Origin: Rhodospirillales bacterium
GTDB lineage: Bacteria; Pseudomonadota; Alphaproteobacteria; Rhodospirillales; UBA2165
DNA: 64,000 nt
Assembly: GCA_022823235.1 (NCBI GenBank)
Contig: JAJDXO010000011.1
Span: 62,001-126,000, forward strand
Direction of reading: 5' to 3'
Made by a program: the position numbers and the translations under genes. The notes beneath the pieces were generated by a model. The model searched no databases. It was not told the DNA's origin and saw only the letters and a program-made list of their open reading frames with translations. Below are positions 25,050 to 35,027 of the stretch, in pieces (positions within the stretch are counted from its first letter, which is position 1; every line of letters begins with the position of its first letter).

Positions 25050-26135
25050 TCAGCCATCCCCGTCGCGGCGGACGGGAAGCTCGTGGATTTCGGCGATTTG
25101 CGGGGAAGCGGCCTCGTCGCCGTCCATGCCGAGCTCGATCTCCTCGATCTTTTCGGAGCGCTGGGAAATCTTGCCGGCCGAGGTGCGGATCTCGCCGATG
25201 GTCTTGTTCACCCGGTCGAACTGTTTTTGCAGGTTCGCGGTGCGGTCATCCAACCGGCCGATATCTCCATGCAGCAGCCGGACCTGGTCTTGGATCAGCG
25301 CCGCGGCCTCCTGCATGCGGGCATCCTTGAGGATGGCGCGGATGGTGTTGAGGGTTGCCCACAACGTGGTTGGAGAAACGATGAAGACCCGGGCCTTGAA
25401 GCTCTCCTCGACGACCGCCGCGAAGTTGCCGTGAAGCTCCGCATAGACCGCCTCCGAGGGCAGGAACATCAGTGCCTGATCGGCGGTCTCGCCGGGGATG
25501 ATATAGCGCTCGGCGATGTCCCTGATGTGCTTGCGGACGTCGGCGGAAAACGCCCGGGACGCGGCGGTCTTTGCCGCCTTATCGGGCGCGTCATGGAGCG
25601 CCCGGTAGCTCTCCAGCGGGAACTTGCTGTCGATGACGATCCGGCCCGGCGGGTTCGGCAGGTTGAGGGCGCAATCGGCGCGCTTGCCGTTGCCGAGTTG
25701 AACCTGAAAGCCGTAGGCCTGCGGCGGCAGCACCTGGCTGACCAAATCGTTCAACTGAATTTCACCGAACGCGCCGCGGGCCTGTTTATTGGAGAGGATG
25801 TCCTGGAGGCCCACCACCTCCCGCGACAGGCCGGTGATTTCCTTTTGAGCGGCGTCGATCACCGCCAGCCGTTCGTGCAGTTCCTTCAGGGTCTTGCCGG
25901 TTGTTTCCGCCTGTTGGGTCAGGCCGTCACCGAGGCGTTTGCCGATGCCGTCCAGGCGCTCATCCACACGAGCGCCCAAGGCGGTTTGGGAGTGGCTGAG
26001 CTTGTCCGCCATGTCGGCGAAGACGGCCAGCTTGGCGTCGGTCTCCGCGCGGGCGCGTTCGCCCCGCAGCACCAGAAGCGCGATGCCGATGACGCCGAGG
26101 GCAATGACCACCGCCAGGATCGTGATGAGGTCCAT
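25050..26135 (-). CDS. rmuC: DNA recombination protein RmuC
   Basis: A 361-residue protein with an N-terminal membrane anchor (residues 3-25), a long coiled-coil region (about 30-110) and the RmuC nuclease-like core: LGNGKRADCALNLP, IVIDSKFPLESY, ALMFLPSEAVYAEL and FIVSPTTLWATL. RmuC limits inversion at short inverted repeats and restrains invading DNA; the fold is related to the PD-(D/E)XK nucleases. Normal but compact length. Divergent from def. Confidence 0.93.
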   Translation of the reverse strand: MDLITILAVVIALGVIGIALLVLRGERARAETDAKLAVFADMADKLSHSQTALGARVDERLDGIGKRLGDGLTQQAETTGKTLKELHERLAVIDAAQKEITGLSREVVGLQDILSNKQARGAFGEIQLNDLVSQVLPPQAYGFQVQLGNGKRADCALNLPNPPGRIVIDSKFPLESYRALHDAPDKAAKTAASRAFSADVRKHIRDIAERYIIPGETADQALMFLPSEAVYAELHGNFAAVVEESFKARVFIVSPTTLWATLNTIRAILKDARMQEAAALIQDQVRLLHGDIGRLDDRTANLQKQFDRVNKTIGEIRTSAGKISQRSEKIEEIELGMDGDEAASPQIAEIHELPVRRDGDG

Positions 26136-26259
26136 GCGCTAATCTGACGCAAGCCCCGGTGAGATGCAATCAAGCGCCTGGATCGCCCCGGAAATCTTGA
26201 CCCGGCGGGTCCGCTGACCTACTTGATGGGTCCCGAATAACCGCCAGGTCCGCGAATCG

Positions 26260-26820
26260 ATGGCCCTACTGGACATCATCAAGGCCCCCGACCCCCGGCT
26301 GAAGAAAATCAGCCGGCCGGTTGAAAAGGTCGATGCCGAAATCGCCCAGTTGATGGACGACATGCTGGAGACCATGTACCTGGCGCCGGGCGTGGGCCTG
26401 TCGGCGCCCCAGGTGGGGATTTTGAAGCGGGTGATCGTCGTCGATGTCTCCAAGGACGAAGACAACCGGCTGCCCGTGAGGATGGCCAATCCGGAGATCG
26501 TCTGGGCGTCGGACGAGATGTTCGAGTACGAGGAAGGCTGTCTCAGCCTGCCCGAGCACTATGCCGAGGTCTCCCGGCCCGAAAAGGTCCGCATCCGCTA
26601 TCTCGACCGGCAGAACGAGATCCGCGAGATGGAGACCGAGGGCCTGCTCGCCGTCTGTCTCCAGCACGAGATGGATCATCTGGACGGCATCCTGTTCGTC
26701 GACCACATCTCCAAGCTCAAGCGCGACACCATTCTGCGCAAGCTCTCCAAGCTCAAGAAACAGGAGGAGAAGGAGAGGCGTAAATCCGGCGGCCGCCAAA
26801 AGGTGGCGGCGAGCGCTTAG
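26260..26820 (+). CDS. def: Peptide deformylase
   Basis: A 186-residue metalloenzyme that removes the formyl group from nascent proteins. The three motifs are intact: GVGLSAPQVG, EGCLSLP (metal-binding Cys) and QHEMDHLDG (two metal His and catalytic Glu). The C-terminus is Lys/Arg-rich (KEERRKSGGRQK), as in many alphaproteobacteria. First gene of a def-fmt-truA run, 26 bases before fmt. Confidence 0.97.
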   Translation: MALLDIIKAPDPRLKKISRPVEKVDAEIAQLMDDMLETMYLAPGVGLSAPQVGILKRVIVVDVSKDEDNRLPVRMANPEIVWASDEMFEYEEGCLSLPEHYAEVSRPEKVRIRYLDRQNEIREMETEGLLAVCLQHEMDHLDGILFVDHISKLKRDTILRKLSKLKKQEEKERRKSGGRQKVAASA

Positions 26821-26846
26821 TTTTCGGCCACCGGCCGCGCCGCCCC

Positions 26847-27782
26847 ATGACCACCTCACTACGTATCGCCTTCATGGGATCGCCGGATTTTTCGGTACCC
26901 ATTCTGCATGCGCTGCGGGACGCGGGGCATGGCATTGCCGCAGTCTATTGCCGGCCGCCGCGGCCGGCGGGCCGGGGACAAAAGGAACGGAAATGTGCCG
27001 TCCATGCCGCGGCGGACGAGGCGGGTCTCGAGGTCCGGACGCCCAAATCCCTCAAGGGCGAAGCAGCCCGGGCCGATTTCGCGGCCCTCGAGCCCGACGC
27101 CGCCGTGGTCGCCGCCTACGGCTTGATACTGCCGAAAGCCATTCTGGATGTCCCGAAACACGGTTGTCTCAACGTCCATGCCTCGTTGCTGCCCCGCTGG
27201 CGGGGAGCAGCCCCCATTCAACGGGCCATCGAGGCGGGCGATGCCGAGACCGGCGTCACCATCATGCAGATGGACGAGGGACTGGATACGGGCGGCATGC
27301 TGCTCGCCGAACGCGTCGCCATCACGTCCGCGGCCACCGGCGGTTCGTTACACGACGAATTATCCGCAATGGGCGCGCGGCTGATCGTCGAGGCATTGGG
27401 CGGGCTCGCCGAGGGCGCCCTGGAGGCGACCCCGCAGCCCGGGGACGGCGTGACCTACGCCAAGAAGCTGGACCGGGCCGAAGCGCGGATCGACTTCTCG
27501 GAACCCGCCCAGGTCATAGAGCGCCGCCTCCGGGCATTCGATCCCTGGCCCGGCGGCTACACGGAACTGGAGGGCGCGCGGCTGAAGATTCTGTCGGCGG
27601 TGGTCTCGGACGGTTCGGGCGAGCCCGGGGTGACGCTGGACGAGGCGCTGACCATCGGCTGCGGGCGGGGATCAATCGCGCCCACCCGCGTCCAGTTGGC
27701 CGGCAAGTCCCCCATGTCCACCGGTGATTTTCTCCGGGGCGCCCCGGTGCCGGCCGGGACCCGGTTGGGCGACGGGGATTGA
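26847..27782 (+). CDS. fmt: Methionyl-tRNA formyltransferase
   Basis: A 311-residue enzyme that formylates initiator Met-tRNA. The N-terminal Rossmann domain starts LRIAFMGSPDFSVP; the formyl-THF site is LNVHASLLPRWRGAAPIQRAI with the catalytic Asn/His, followed by MDEGLDTG. The smaller C-terminal OB-like domain contains RRLRAFDPWPGGYTEL. Its function pairs with the adjacent deformylase. Confidence 0.97.
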   Translation: MTTSLRIAFMGSPDFSVPILHALRDAGHGIAAVYCRPPRPAGRGQKERKCAVHAAADEAGLEVRTPKSLKGEAARADFAALEPDAAVVAAYGLILPKAILDVPKHGCLNVHASLLPRWRGAAPIQRAIEAGDAETGVTIMQMDEGLDTGGMLLAERVAITSAATGGSLHDELSAMGARLIVEALGGLAEGALEATPQPGDGVTYAKKLDRAEARIDFSEPAQVIERRLRAFDPWPGGYTELEGARLKILSAVVSDGSGEPGVTLDEALTIGCGRGSIAPTRVQLAGKSPMSTGDFLRGAPVPAGTRLGDGD

Positions 27783-27789
27783 ACGGGCG

Positions 27790-28533
27790 ATGCCGCGCTA
27801 CAAACTCACCGTCGAGTATGACGGCAGCGGCTTTGTCGGCTGGCAGCGCCAGGCCGACGGCATTACCGTCCAGCAGGTGCTGGAGGAGGCGATCGAGGCC
27901 TTCGCCCGGGAGCAGCGGTTGGTGGAGGGTGCCGGGCGCACCGACGCCGGAGTCCACGCCCTGGGTCAGGTGGCGCACGTCGACCTCCGAAACGACTGGG
28001 AGCCGGATCGGGTCCGGGACGCGCTCAACTTCCACGTCAAGCCCCACCCGGTCGTCGTGCTGGCGGCCAAGGCGGTGGATGACGATTTCCACGCCCGCTT
28101 CTCGGCCACCCAGCGGGGCTATCTCTACCGCATCCTCAATCGCCGCCCGCCGCCCGCGGTCCGCGCCGGCAAGGTCTGGTGGATTCCCCAGCCTCTCGAT
28201 GCGGCGGCGATGAACGCGGCGGCCCGGCATCTGATCGGCAGGCACGACTTTTCCACCTTCCGCGCCGCCAACTGCCAGGCCGACAGCCCGGTGAAGACCC
28301 TGGACGAGATCGGCGTGCGGCCGGACGGGGATGAAATTCTGATCACCGTCCGGGCACGGTCATTCCTTTACCGTCAGGTGCGAAATATCGCCGGCACCCT
28401 CAAGCTGGTGGGGGAGGCAAATTGGACGCCCGACGATGTACGGGACGCGCTGGCGGCGCACGACCGGGGGCGAGGCGGCCCCACCGCGCCGCCCGACGGG
28501 CTCTACCTCACCGACGTGGTATACGAGACCTAA
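27790..28533 (+). CDS. truA: tRNA pseudouridine(38-40) synthase
   Basis: A 247-residue TruA. The N-terminus is YKLTVEYDGSGFVGWQRQ, the catalytic Asp lies in GAGRTDAGVHALGQ, and the C-terminal half has FRAANCQADSPVKT and SFLYRQVRNI. It modifies uridines 38-40 of the anticodon stem. ATG at 27790 lies seven bases after the fmt stop. Its stop codon overlaps the convergent molybdenum hydroxylase gene by four bases. Confidence 0.97.
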   Translation: MPRYKLTVEYDGSGFVGWQRQADGITVQQVLEEAIEAFAREQRLVEGAGRTDAGVHALGQVAHVDLRNDWEPDRVRDALNFHVKPHPVVVLAAKAVDDDFHARFSATQRGYLYRILNRRPPPAVRAGKVWWIPQPLDAAAMNAAARHLIGRHDFSTFRAANCQADSPVKTLDEIGVRPDGDEILITVRARSFLYRQVRNIAGTLKLVGEANWTPDDVRDALAAHDRGRGGPTAPPDGLYLTDVVYET

Positions 28534-30686
28534 GCGAGCGCCGCCGCCCGGATGGCGTCCCGGTTGAACGGCATGCGGCGCAGGCGGATGCCGATGGCGT
28601 CATGGATGGCGTTGGCGATGGCGCCTCCCGCCGGTCCGGCGACCGTCTCACCGGCGCCCAGGAAGGGCATGCCGGGCCGCTCCATCAGCCTGCATTCCAC
28701 TTCAGGCACATTGTCGAAGCGGAGGATGGGGTAGCTGTCCCAGTCCCGGCTGGTGATCCCGTCCCTGTCCCAGGTCACCTGCTCATAGAGGGTCCAGCTC
28801 GCCGCCTGGATGTAACCGCCCTCCAGCTGGGCGATCAGCCCGTGGGGGTCGACCACTTCGCCGGCGTCACAGGCGATCCAGGCTCGGGTCAGCTTGACCT
28901 CGGCCTCGTCGGTGATCTCCACCTCGGCGCCCGTGGCGCAGTAGGCGGCGGAATTCTTGTAGCGGGCGAAGGCGATACCCTGGCCGAGCCCGTCGCCGTC
29001 CCCCGCCTCGTCGGCGGCCATCATGCCGGCGAGCGCGGTGATGCACTCCTTGGCCCGGTCGTCATCCAGGTGATTAAGGCGGAAGGTGACCGGATCGATC
29101 CCGGCGGCCTCCGCGAGTTCGTTCATGAACGCCTCGATGGCGACCGTATTGCCGAAGGCGCCGAGAGTGCGGAGCGCCGAGACCCGGAGCGGCATGCCGC
29201 GAACCAGGTTCTTGACCAGCCGGGGGACGGGGAAATTGTAGAACGGCTCCAGGTTCCGGTGGATGCCCACATGCGCCCCCATGGTGGGCGGCGGGACCGG
29301 CCAGTCGATGGGGTTTTCCATGAAATGGGTGGAAACCAGTTTCTCGGCGGGTGTCCCGGCGCGGCCCGGGGCCGGGCGGCCCATGAAGGTGTCGCCGTAG
29401 CTTTCGTGGGACCAATCGATGATCCTGCCGCCGCCATCAATGCTTGCCCGCAACTCCATCACCATGGCGCTGCCGTAGGGCTCCCACGCGTGCTCGTCGT
29501 CCCGGGTCCATTTCAGGAGGATCGGCGCGCCCGGCACGGCGATGGCGCAGAGCGCCGCATCGAAGGCCGCGTCGTCGGCGCCGTTATGGCCGTAACAGCC
29601 GGCGCCCGGCACGAACCGGACGTGCACGTCGTCGGGTTCCATCTCAAGGGCTTCGGCGATGGCCGCGCGTAGCGGATAGACGCCCTGATTGTGGGTCCAG
29701 ACGGTGAGCCTGCCGTCCTCGAACACTGCGCACCCCGCCGACGGACCGATGGATCCGTGCATGTGATAGGGCTTCTCGTAGCGGGCCGAGAGGGTTGCGG
29801 CGGCCTCGGCCGGCGGATCGGCAAGCGCCGGCACCGGTGCGTCGATCGGGGCGCCGCCTTCGACGACCGGCAGGCTGATGCGTTCGTTGGCGGTCAGCGC
29901 TTCGTAGAGTTCCTGGGTCGGTAGCCCGCCGCCCATATCCCACTCGGCGGCATTGGCGAGCCGGGCGGCGGCCTTTACCGCCTCGTACTCGCCCTCGGCC
30001 GCCACGGCGAGGAAACTGCCGTTTCGGATCACCGAGACGCCGGATGCTTCCAGGCGTTCGACCACGCCCGCATCCAATGATTTGAGAGATGCCCGGTAGT
30101 GGGGCGGCCTGACCAATCGGCCGAACTTCATCCCCGGCAGGCGCAGGTCATGGAGATACTCCATTTTGCCTGACACGATGCCGGTCATACCCTTGGCCAA
30201 AACGGTTTGACCGATCACCGAATGGCCGGCGGGGGCCTTCACCGGGATGTCGATGTCCACGTCGGCCTCGAAGGGCTTGCCGCCGGCCAGTTCCCAGAAA
30301 CTCACCGACCGGTTGGTGCCGGGCACCTGGATCAGGCCGTCATCGATCTCGAGGCTGTCCCGCTCGGCCCCCAGTTCGTCGGCGGCCATATCCAGCAGCC
30401 GCGCCCGCGCGGTGGCGGCGGCGTGTCGCACCGCGTTGCCCGAATGCATCATCGACATGGAACCGGCGGTGAAGCCTTCATTGGGGTCGATGCCGGTCTC
30501 GGTCCGCTTGATGTCGATGCGGTCGTAATCCACATCGAGCTCTTCCGCCGCGATCATGGCAAGCGCCGTCGAAATTCGCTGTCCGATATCGACCTTGCCG
30601 GTGTGGACGAGGATGCGCTCGTCTTCGGTAATCTCAATCCATTGATCGAGGCCGGGGTGGGTCTCGAGAGATGCGCTGCCGGCCAT
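28530..30686 (-). CDS. Molybdenum hydroxylase large subunit, IorB/nicotinate dehydrogenase type
   Basis: A 718-residue molybdopterin-binding subunit with the layout of isoquinoline 1-oxidoreductase beta (IorB): the molybdopterin block comes first (VHTGKVDIGQRISTALAMIAAEEL split by family convention), then a hammerhead-like region, MHGSIGPSAG in the middle and the active-site Glu in FLGAGETVAGPAGGA. No signal peptide is seen. ATG at 30686 follows the stop codon of the 2Fe-2S gene by one base, so the two form one operon. The substrate, probably an N-heterocycle or aldehyde, is not known. Confidence 0.85.
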   Translation of the reverse strand: MAGSASLETHPGLDQWIEITEDERILVHTGKVDIGQRISTALAMIAAEELDVDYDRIDIKRTETGIDPNEGFTAGSMSMMHSGNAVRHAAATARARLLDMAADELGAERDSLEIDDGLIQVPGTNRSVSFWELAGGKPFEADVDIDIPVKAPAGHSVIGQTVLAKGMTGIVSGKMEYLHDLRLPGMKFGRLVRPPHYRASLKSLDAGVVERLEASGVSVIRNGSFLAVAAEGEYEAVKAAARLANAAEWDMGGGLPTQELYEALTANERISLPVVEGGAPIDAPVPALADPPAEAAATLSARYEKPYHMHGSIGPSAGCAVFEDGRLTVWTHNQGVYPLRAAIAEALEMEPDDVHVRFVPGAGCYGHNGADDAAFDAALCAIAVPGAPILLKWTRDDEHAWEPYGSAMVMELRASIDGGGRIIDWSHESYGDTFMGRPAPGRAGTPAEKLVSTHFMENPIDWPVPPPTMGAHVGIHRNLEPFYNFPVPRLVKNLVRGMPLRVSALRTLGAFGNTVAIEAFMNELAEAAGIDPVTFRLNHLDDDRAKECITALAGMMAADEAGDGDGLGQGIAFARYKNSAAYCATGAEVEITDEAEVKLTRAWIACDAGEVVDPHGLIAQLEGGYIQAASWTLYEQVTWDRDGITSRDWDSYPILRFDNVPEVECRLMERPGMPFLGAGETVAGPAGGAIANAIHDAIGIRLRRMPFNRDAIRAAALA

Positions 30687-30687
30687 G

Positions 30688-31152
30688 TCACACCCCCCCG
30701 GCAATCAGGTTGTCGATGGCGGCGAGCACCCGGCGGTGGGATCCGCAACGGCACAGGTGCTGGTGCAGAGCTTCGACGATTTCGTCCTCGCTGGGCCTGG
30801 GGTTGGAACTCAGCAGCGCCGTGGCGGCGATGACGATGCCGGGCGTACAGTACCCGCACTGGGCGGCGCCCATTTCGGCAAAGGCCTGCTGAATGGGGCT
30901 CAATTCGCCGCCGCCGGAGAGACCTTCGACGGTGGTGATTTCGTTGCCCTCGAACTCGGAAGCCGCGCGGACACAGCTCAAGGTACGCTCACCGTCGACG
31001 ATGACCGCGCAGGCCCCGCACTGCTCTTGTGCGCAGCCGAGCTTCGGCCCGGTAAGACCCAACTGATCGCGGAGAACGAATATCAGCGGCGCGGCGGGAT
31101 CGGCCTCGACCTCCCTCCGTTCACCGTTCACGGACAACGAAATTTTCGCCAT
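30688..31152 (-). CDS. 2Fe-2S small subunit of molybdenum hydroxylase (IorA/CoxS type)
   Basis: A 154-residue electron-transfer subunit. The N-terminal plant-type ferredoxin cluster is bound by CAQEQCGAC and the later Cys in TLSC. The C-terminal all-helical cluster is bound by QCGYCTPG and CRCGSH. ATG at 31152 is preferred over an in-frame start 33 bases upstream because AGGAGG lies about ten bases before it and the domain begins at once. It passes electrons from the adjacent large subunit. No FAD subunit is present, consistent with the IorAB two-subunit type. Confidence 0.9.
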   Translation of the reverse strand: MAKISLSVNGERREVEADPAAPLIFVLRDQLGLTGPKLGCAQEQCGACAVIVDGERTLSCVRAASEFEGNEITTVEGLSGGGELSPIQQAFAEMGAAQCGYCTPGIVIAATALLSSNPRPSEDEIVEALHQHLCRCGSHRRVLAAIDNLIAGGV

Positions 31153-31294
31153 ATGCGGCGCCCCTCCTTGGCGGACGTGGGCCATAGACTATTGATCGGA
31201 CCCGGCGGTGCAAGCGTCCGCGGACGGTCGAGGAATAGCGGTTGCGTTCGGGGAAACGGGTTCGCACCATAGGGGCCGATCGGCGGAGGACATT

Positions 31295-32407
31295 ATGGAC
31301 GATACACTTGAACCGCTCCCCTATATCCGGCCGACGCTGCAGAATATGGGGAGCTGGAATCCGACCCGGCTGCTGCCCGGTGAGCGGAGCGGCATCGTGC
31401 ACCGGATGGATCTCAATGAATGTCCGCTGCCGCCGTCACCGAAAGTCATCGAGGCGATCCGCGACCATGCGCACCTGGTGAACCGCTATGCCGATGGCGG
31501 CTGTCCCGAGCTCACCGAAAAAATTTCGGCCGCGACCGGGGTGCCCGTCGATTGCATCTGCTGGGGGACCGGCAGCGCGGAGCTGCTGAGCAATATCGTC
31601 CGTCTGGCCATCGCGCCGGGCGACGGCGTCGTGGCGCCGACCCCGGTCTGGCGCCGTTTCCACGGGGTCTTCAGCTCGCTTGAGGCGGACGTGGCGCACG
31701 TGGACATTCGGGACGACGGATCCGTCGACCCGGACGGGATGATCGCGGCGTGCGGCGGCAAGACCAAGATCATGGTCTGCGTCACGCCGAACAATCCGTC
31801 CGGTGCGATGCTGTCCGAGGCTGAAGTCCGGAAAGTGGCCGAGAAAACCCCGGACGACGTGCTGCTGTATCTGGATGAGGCCTACTACGAATTTGCCCGG
31901 TTCGCCGGCGGCCCCGATGGGTTGGCGATCCTGCAGGCGCACCGCAAGGGCCCATGGATCGTTACCCGGACCTTCTCCAAGGCCTATGCGATGGCGGGGC
32001 TGCGTATGGGCTACGCCATGGCGAACAATGTGCACGTCATCAATGCGCTGCGTTCGCTGACCGGAACGTTCAACGTGTCCGCCATGTCCGAAGCCGCGGC
32101 CTTGGCGGCCTGGGAGGACCAGGCCTATGCCTTGCGCATCCAGGAGACCACCGCAACGGAACGCCGGCGGATCGTCGATGGCCTCGAGGAGATGGGGATC
32201 GAGGCGCTGCCCTCGGTGACCAACTTCGTGTCGGCGCCCCTCGACCGGCCTGCCGGACCCGTCATTCAGGCAATGAAGGAACGAAACATCCGAATCGCCG
32301 GATGGGCCGAGGAAGGGTACGGCCACATGATCCGCGTCAGCATCGGCCTGCCGGAGGATACGGACGCCTTCCTGACCGCGCTGAGGGAAATCCTGGACGC
32401 CGGTTAG
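31295..32407 (+). CDS. hisC: Histidinol-phosphate aminotransferase-like class I/II aminotransferase
   Basis: A 370-residue PLP enzyme. It has NECPLPPSP near the N-terminus, WGTGSAELL for phosphate binding, CVTPNNPSG, YLDEAYYEFA and the Schiff-base Lys229 in TFSKAYAMAGLRMGYA. It is closest to HisC, which transaminates imidazole-acetol phosphate, but an accessory HisC-like enzyme acting on aromatic amino acids or arogenate is possible because it is not in a his cluster. GGAGGA precedes the ATG. It is divergent from the molybdenum hydroxylase. Confidence 0.8.
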   Translation: MDDTLEPLPYIRPTLQNMGSWNPTRLLPGERSGIVHRMDLNECPLPPSPKVIEAIRDHAHLVNRYADGGCPELTEKISAATGVPVDCICWGTGSAELLSNIVRLAIAPGDGVVAPTPVWRRFHGVFSSLEADVAHVDIRDDGSVDPDGMIAACGGKTKIMVCVTPNNPSGAMLSEAEVRKVAEKTPDDVLLYLDEAYYEFARFAGGPDGLAILQAHRKGPWIVTRTFSKAYAMAGLRMGYAMANNVHVINALRSLTGTFNVSAMSEAAALAAWEDQAYALRIQETTATERRRIVDGLEEMGIEALPSVTNFVSAPLDRPAGPVIQAMKERNIRIAGWAEEGYGHMIRVSIGLPEDTDAFLTALREILDAG

Positions 32408-32416
32408 GACGGCGCC

Positions 32417-32451
32417 GTGCAGACCATGACCCTGGGGAGAAATGCGGGCTA
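32417..32451 (-). repeat. Dispersed repeat family 1, copy A
   Basis: A 35-base unit whose core on this strand is CCCGCATTTCTC followed by CCAGGGTCATGGTCTGC. It begins with the TAG that is the stop codon of the ynfA gene. It differs from the 34755 copy at two positions. It lies in the short convergent gap between hisC and ynfA. Confidence 0.85.
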
Positions 32452-32784
32452 TGCCGCCCGGGGGCCGAAAATGATGATCCCGGCGCCTACCAGACAAACG
32501 AGACCGCCGACCACGTCCCACCGGTCGGGACGCATGCCCTCGATCAACCACAGCCAGACCAGGGACGAGGCGATATAGACGCCGCCATAGGCGGCGTAGG
32601 CGCGCCCGGCGAACGCCGCGTCAATCCGGGTGAGGATGACCGCGAAGGCAATCAGCAGCACGATGCCGGGTGCGATCCAGAGAATGCTCTTGCCCAGCCG
32701 CAGCCAGGACCAGAATGCGAAGCTGCCGCCGATTTCCGCCACGGCGGCGGCCACGTACAGACCGGCGGTGAGAACAAAGGACAT
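32449..32784 (-). CDS. ynfA: YnfA/UPF0060 family small membrane protein
   Basis: A 111-residue protein with four membrane helices, starting [20 protein letters not shown] and containing the family blocks [12 protein letters not shown] and [10 protein letters not shown]. It resembles half-size DMT/SMR-type carriers; the transported compound is unknown. GGAGG lies six bases before the ATG. Its TAG stop codon is the first triplet of dispersed repeat copy A. Its start is 32 bases after the stop of the upstream EamA gene, so the two may be cotranscribed. Confidence 0.9.
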   Translation of the reverse strand: MSFVLTAGLYVAAAVAEIGGSFAFWSWLRLGKSILWIAPGIVLLIAFAVILTRIDAAFAGRAYAAYGGVYIASSLVWLWLIEGMRPDRWDVVGGLVCLVGAGIIIFGPRAA

Positions 32785-32816
32785 GGGCGCCTCCTTGGAA
32801 GGTGGGGCAGAAGCGT

Positions 32817-33752
32817 CTAGACGCCGCCGGTAGCGGGCCGGGCGAGTCGCCCGGATCTCAAGGCGGCCTCCCGGCGGGCGACATAGGTCGTCGAAGCGAT
32901 GATCAGCAGCCCGCCGATCAGCGTCCAGATGCTCGGAGTTTCGGCGAAGAAGAGGAAACCCAGAACGGCGGCAAACAACAGCCGGGTGAAATTGACCGGC
33001 TCCAGGGCGCTGACGTCCGCCAGCGTGATGGAATGCATGAAGGTGAAATGAGCGCCCGTCAGCAGCGCGCCGACGGCGATGAGGCTGGCAAGGGCGCTCA
33101 GGCTGGGGGTGGTCCACACCGACATCGCCGGCAACAGCGTGACCGGCACCATCAGTCCCATCAGGTAGAGCACGCTCGTCGTGCTGGATTCGGTGCGGGT
33201 CAGGGACTTGGCGATGACCCGATGGCTGGCGCCGCAGATCACCGCGCCAAGCACCAGCCAGACCCCGAGGCCGACGTCCTGGAAACCCGGACGGACGATA
33301 ATCAGGGCCCCGCATATTCCCACCGCCAGGGCCGCCCAACGTCTCGGGCCGACCGTTTCGCGGAGGAAAATCATCGCGAAGATGGCCACCACCACCGGCA
33401 TCAGCAAATTGAGTGCCGCCGCATCCGCCAGCGGCATGAGCGTAAGCGCCCAGAACCAGGCGATAACGCCGACGCCGTTGAAGGTGGCGCGAATAAAATG
33501 GGTGACGAATCTCCGCGTCTTGAAGACGGCCACGCCCCGTTTCAAGCCTACCGGCAGGAATATCAGAAAGCCGAACAGGGTCGCCATGAAGGTGATCTGA
33601 AAGGAGTCGAGTTCGTCCGAGACGTTCCGGACAATGACCCACAGGCAGGCAAGCATGAACGCGGACGCCGCCGCCCAGAAGACCGCCATGGCGCCCGACG
33701 TCGATACCAAGCCCGCCGCGACGGTCTCCCCCAGAGTAGGCTTTTGATCCAT
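32817..33752 (-). CDS. EamA/DMT-superfamily transporter
   Basis: A 311-residue inner-membrane protein with ten hydrophobic segments in two EamA halves (for example [17 protein letters not shown] in the first and [25 protein letters not shown] in the second). The typical position of helix 4 and the KRG cytoplasmic loops support the family. Export of a metabolite or amino acid is likely, but the substrate cannot be told. It starts with MDQKPT at 33752; a dispersed repeat lies about 45 bases upstream. Confidence 0.85.
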   Translation of the reverse strand: MDQKPTLGETVAAGLVSTSGAMAVFWAAASAFMLACLWVIVRNVSDELDSFQITFMATLFGFLIFLPVGLKRGVAVFKTRRFVTHFIRATFNGVGVIAWFWALTLMPLADAAALNLLMPVVVAIFAMIFLRETVGPRRWAALAVGICGALIIVRPGFQDVGLGVWLVLGAVICGASHRVIAKSLTRTESSTTSVLYLMGLMVPVTLLPAMSVWTTPSLSALASLIAVGALLTGAHFTFMHSITLADVSALEPVNFTRLLFAAVLGFLFFAETPSIWTLIGGLLIIASTTYVARREAALRSGRLARPATGGV

Positions 33753-33796
33753 GGCGCCAGCCTACGGCCGGGCGGCGGCTTGGCAAGCACTTGGTC

Positions 33797-33831
33797 TGGC
33801 CCGCATTTCTCACCAGGGTCATGGTCTGCGC
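33797..33831 (+). repeat. Dispersed repeat family 1, copy B
   Basis: A 35-base copy of the same unit. It differs from the copy at 34755 at one position only, TGG in place of TAG at its left end. It lies between the divergent EamA and FAH-family genes and does not abut a stop codon. Confidence 0.85.
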
Positions 33832-33908
33832 CATGGCGGTGCGGGGTCTCGTTAAATCGGCGTGCGGCCTGTACGATATCCGCTGGGCGAGAAAAGCGGA
33901 GCTAAAAT

Positions 33909-34757
33909 ATGCGAATTGCGTCCTTCACGGTGGATGGCCGGGAGAGCTACGGGATCGTTTCCGGCGACGGGATCATCGATGCCGAACGTCATTTGGGCGG
34001 CGAATACCGCTCCGTGGCAGCGCTTTTGGAAGCGGTGGCCCTGGACCGGCTGTTCGAGATCGAAGCCGCCGCCCCGGATTACGCACTGGACGATGTGCAA
34101 CTCCTGCCGCCCGTCACGGGCCGCAATCCGGTTCTCTGCGTCGGCCGCAACTACTCGGAAACGAGTGAGCAGGCGGGCTATGAGGCCGCGCCCTATCCGT
34201 CCATCTTTCAGCGCCGAAACGCCGCCCAGGTCGGACATGGCGCGCCGATCATCAAGCCACGAGAGTCCGATCAGTTCGACTGCGAGGCCGAGCTCGCGGT
34301 GGTCATCGGACGGGGCGGGCGGCGGATTCCGGAGGACCGGGCCCTCGAATTCATCGCCGGCTACACGATCCTCAACGAAGCTTCGGTGGTTGACTGGATG
34401 AACCACACCAGCCGCAACGTCACACCGGGCAAGAATTTCGACGGATCCGGCGCCCTGGGTCCCTGGATGGTGACCGCGGATGAGATCGCCGATCCGCAGG
34501 ACCTGACGATCACCCACAGGCTCAACGGCGAGGATGTCCAGCACGGTTCGACCGGTGAGATGATCTATCCCGTGGCCAAGGTCATTGCCTATCTCTCGAC
34601 CTTCACCCAGCTCATCCCGGGCGACGTCATCGCCACCGGCACCCCGGGCGGTATCCACGCGCGCCGGCAGTCCCGGACTTTTCTCAAGGTCGGTGACGTG
34701 GTGGAGATGGAAATCGGCGGCATCGGCCGGCTGCGCAACGAGGTGGTGGAGGGGTAG
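33909..34757 (+). CDS. Fumarylacetoacetate hydrolase-family protein
   Basis: A 282-residue FAH-superfamily enzyme. A small N-terminal domain (residues 1-70) is followed by the catalytic domain with [20 protein letters not shown], the metal ligands in [10 protein letters not shown] and [15 protein letters not shown] near the end. It is likely a C-C bond hydrolase, decarboxylase or isomerase for a beta-diketone or acylpyruvate in aromatic breakdown; the exact substrate is unknown. The TAG stop codon is the left end of dispersed repeat copy C. Confidence 0.88.
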   Translation: MRIASFTVDGRESYGIVSGDGIIDAERHLGGEYRSVAALLEAVALDRLFEIEAAAPDYALDDVQLLPPVTGRNPVLCVGRNYSETSEQAGYEAAPYPSIFQRRNAAQVGHGAPIIKPRESDQFDCEAELAVVIGRGGRRIPEDRALEFIAGYTILNEASVVDWMNHTSRNVTPGKNFDGSGALGPWMVTADEIADPQDLTITHRLNGEDVQHGSTGEMIYPVAKVIAYLSTFTQLIPGDVIATGTPGGIHARRQSRTFLKVGDVVEMEIGGIGRLRNEVVEG

Positions 34758-34789
34758 CCCGCATTTCTCACCAGGGTCATGGTCTGCGC
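34755..34789 (+). repeat. Dispersed repeat family 1, copy C
   Basis: A reference copy of the 35-base unit: TAG, then CCCGCATTTCTCACCAGGGT, then CATGGTCTGCGC. Its TAG is the stop codon of the FAH-family gene. The first 23 bases form the left arm of a perfect inverted repeat with 35030-35052. Confidence 0.88.
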
Positions 34790-35027
34790 GGTGCCGTCGG
34801 GTCGACAGAGCAGGAGAGGCGCGCCGCGCGATGCGGTGACATCGGGCAAGCGCCTCGACGCACACTGTCGACCCGAGAGCGCCGCCCTTCGGGTCGCGCC
34901 CCGGCGTCCGCCCGCGTCGTCGCGCGTCCACGCGCGCGGGGCGCACGATGCGGCCCTCAACCGTAGTTGCCGCTACGCTTCTCGGGCCGCTCCTGGCGGC
35001 TCGACCGCCTGGACGCGACGCAGGCCG

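Noticed and set aside
32449..33834. Single 461-codon frame covering ynfA and the start of the EamA gene
   Set aside because: Only its last 111 codons match a family (YnfA), and they have their own ribosome site and ATG; the rest is out of frame with the EamA gene.
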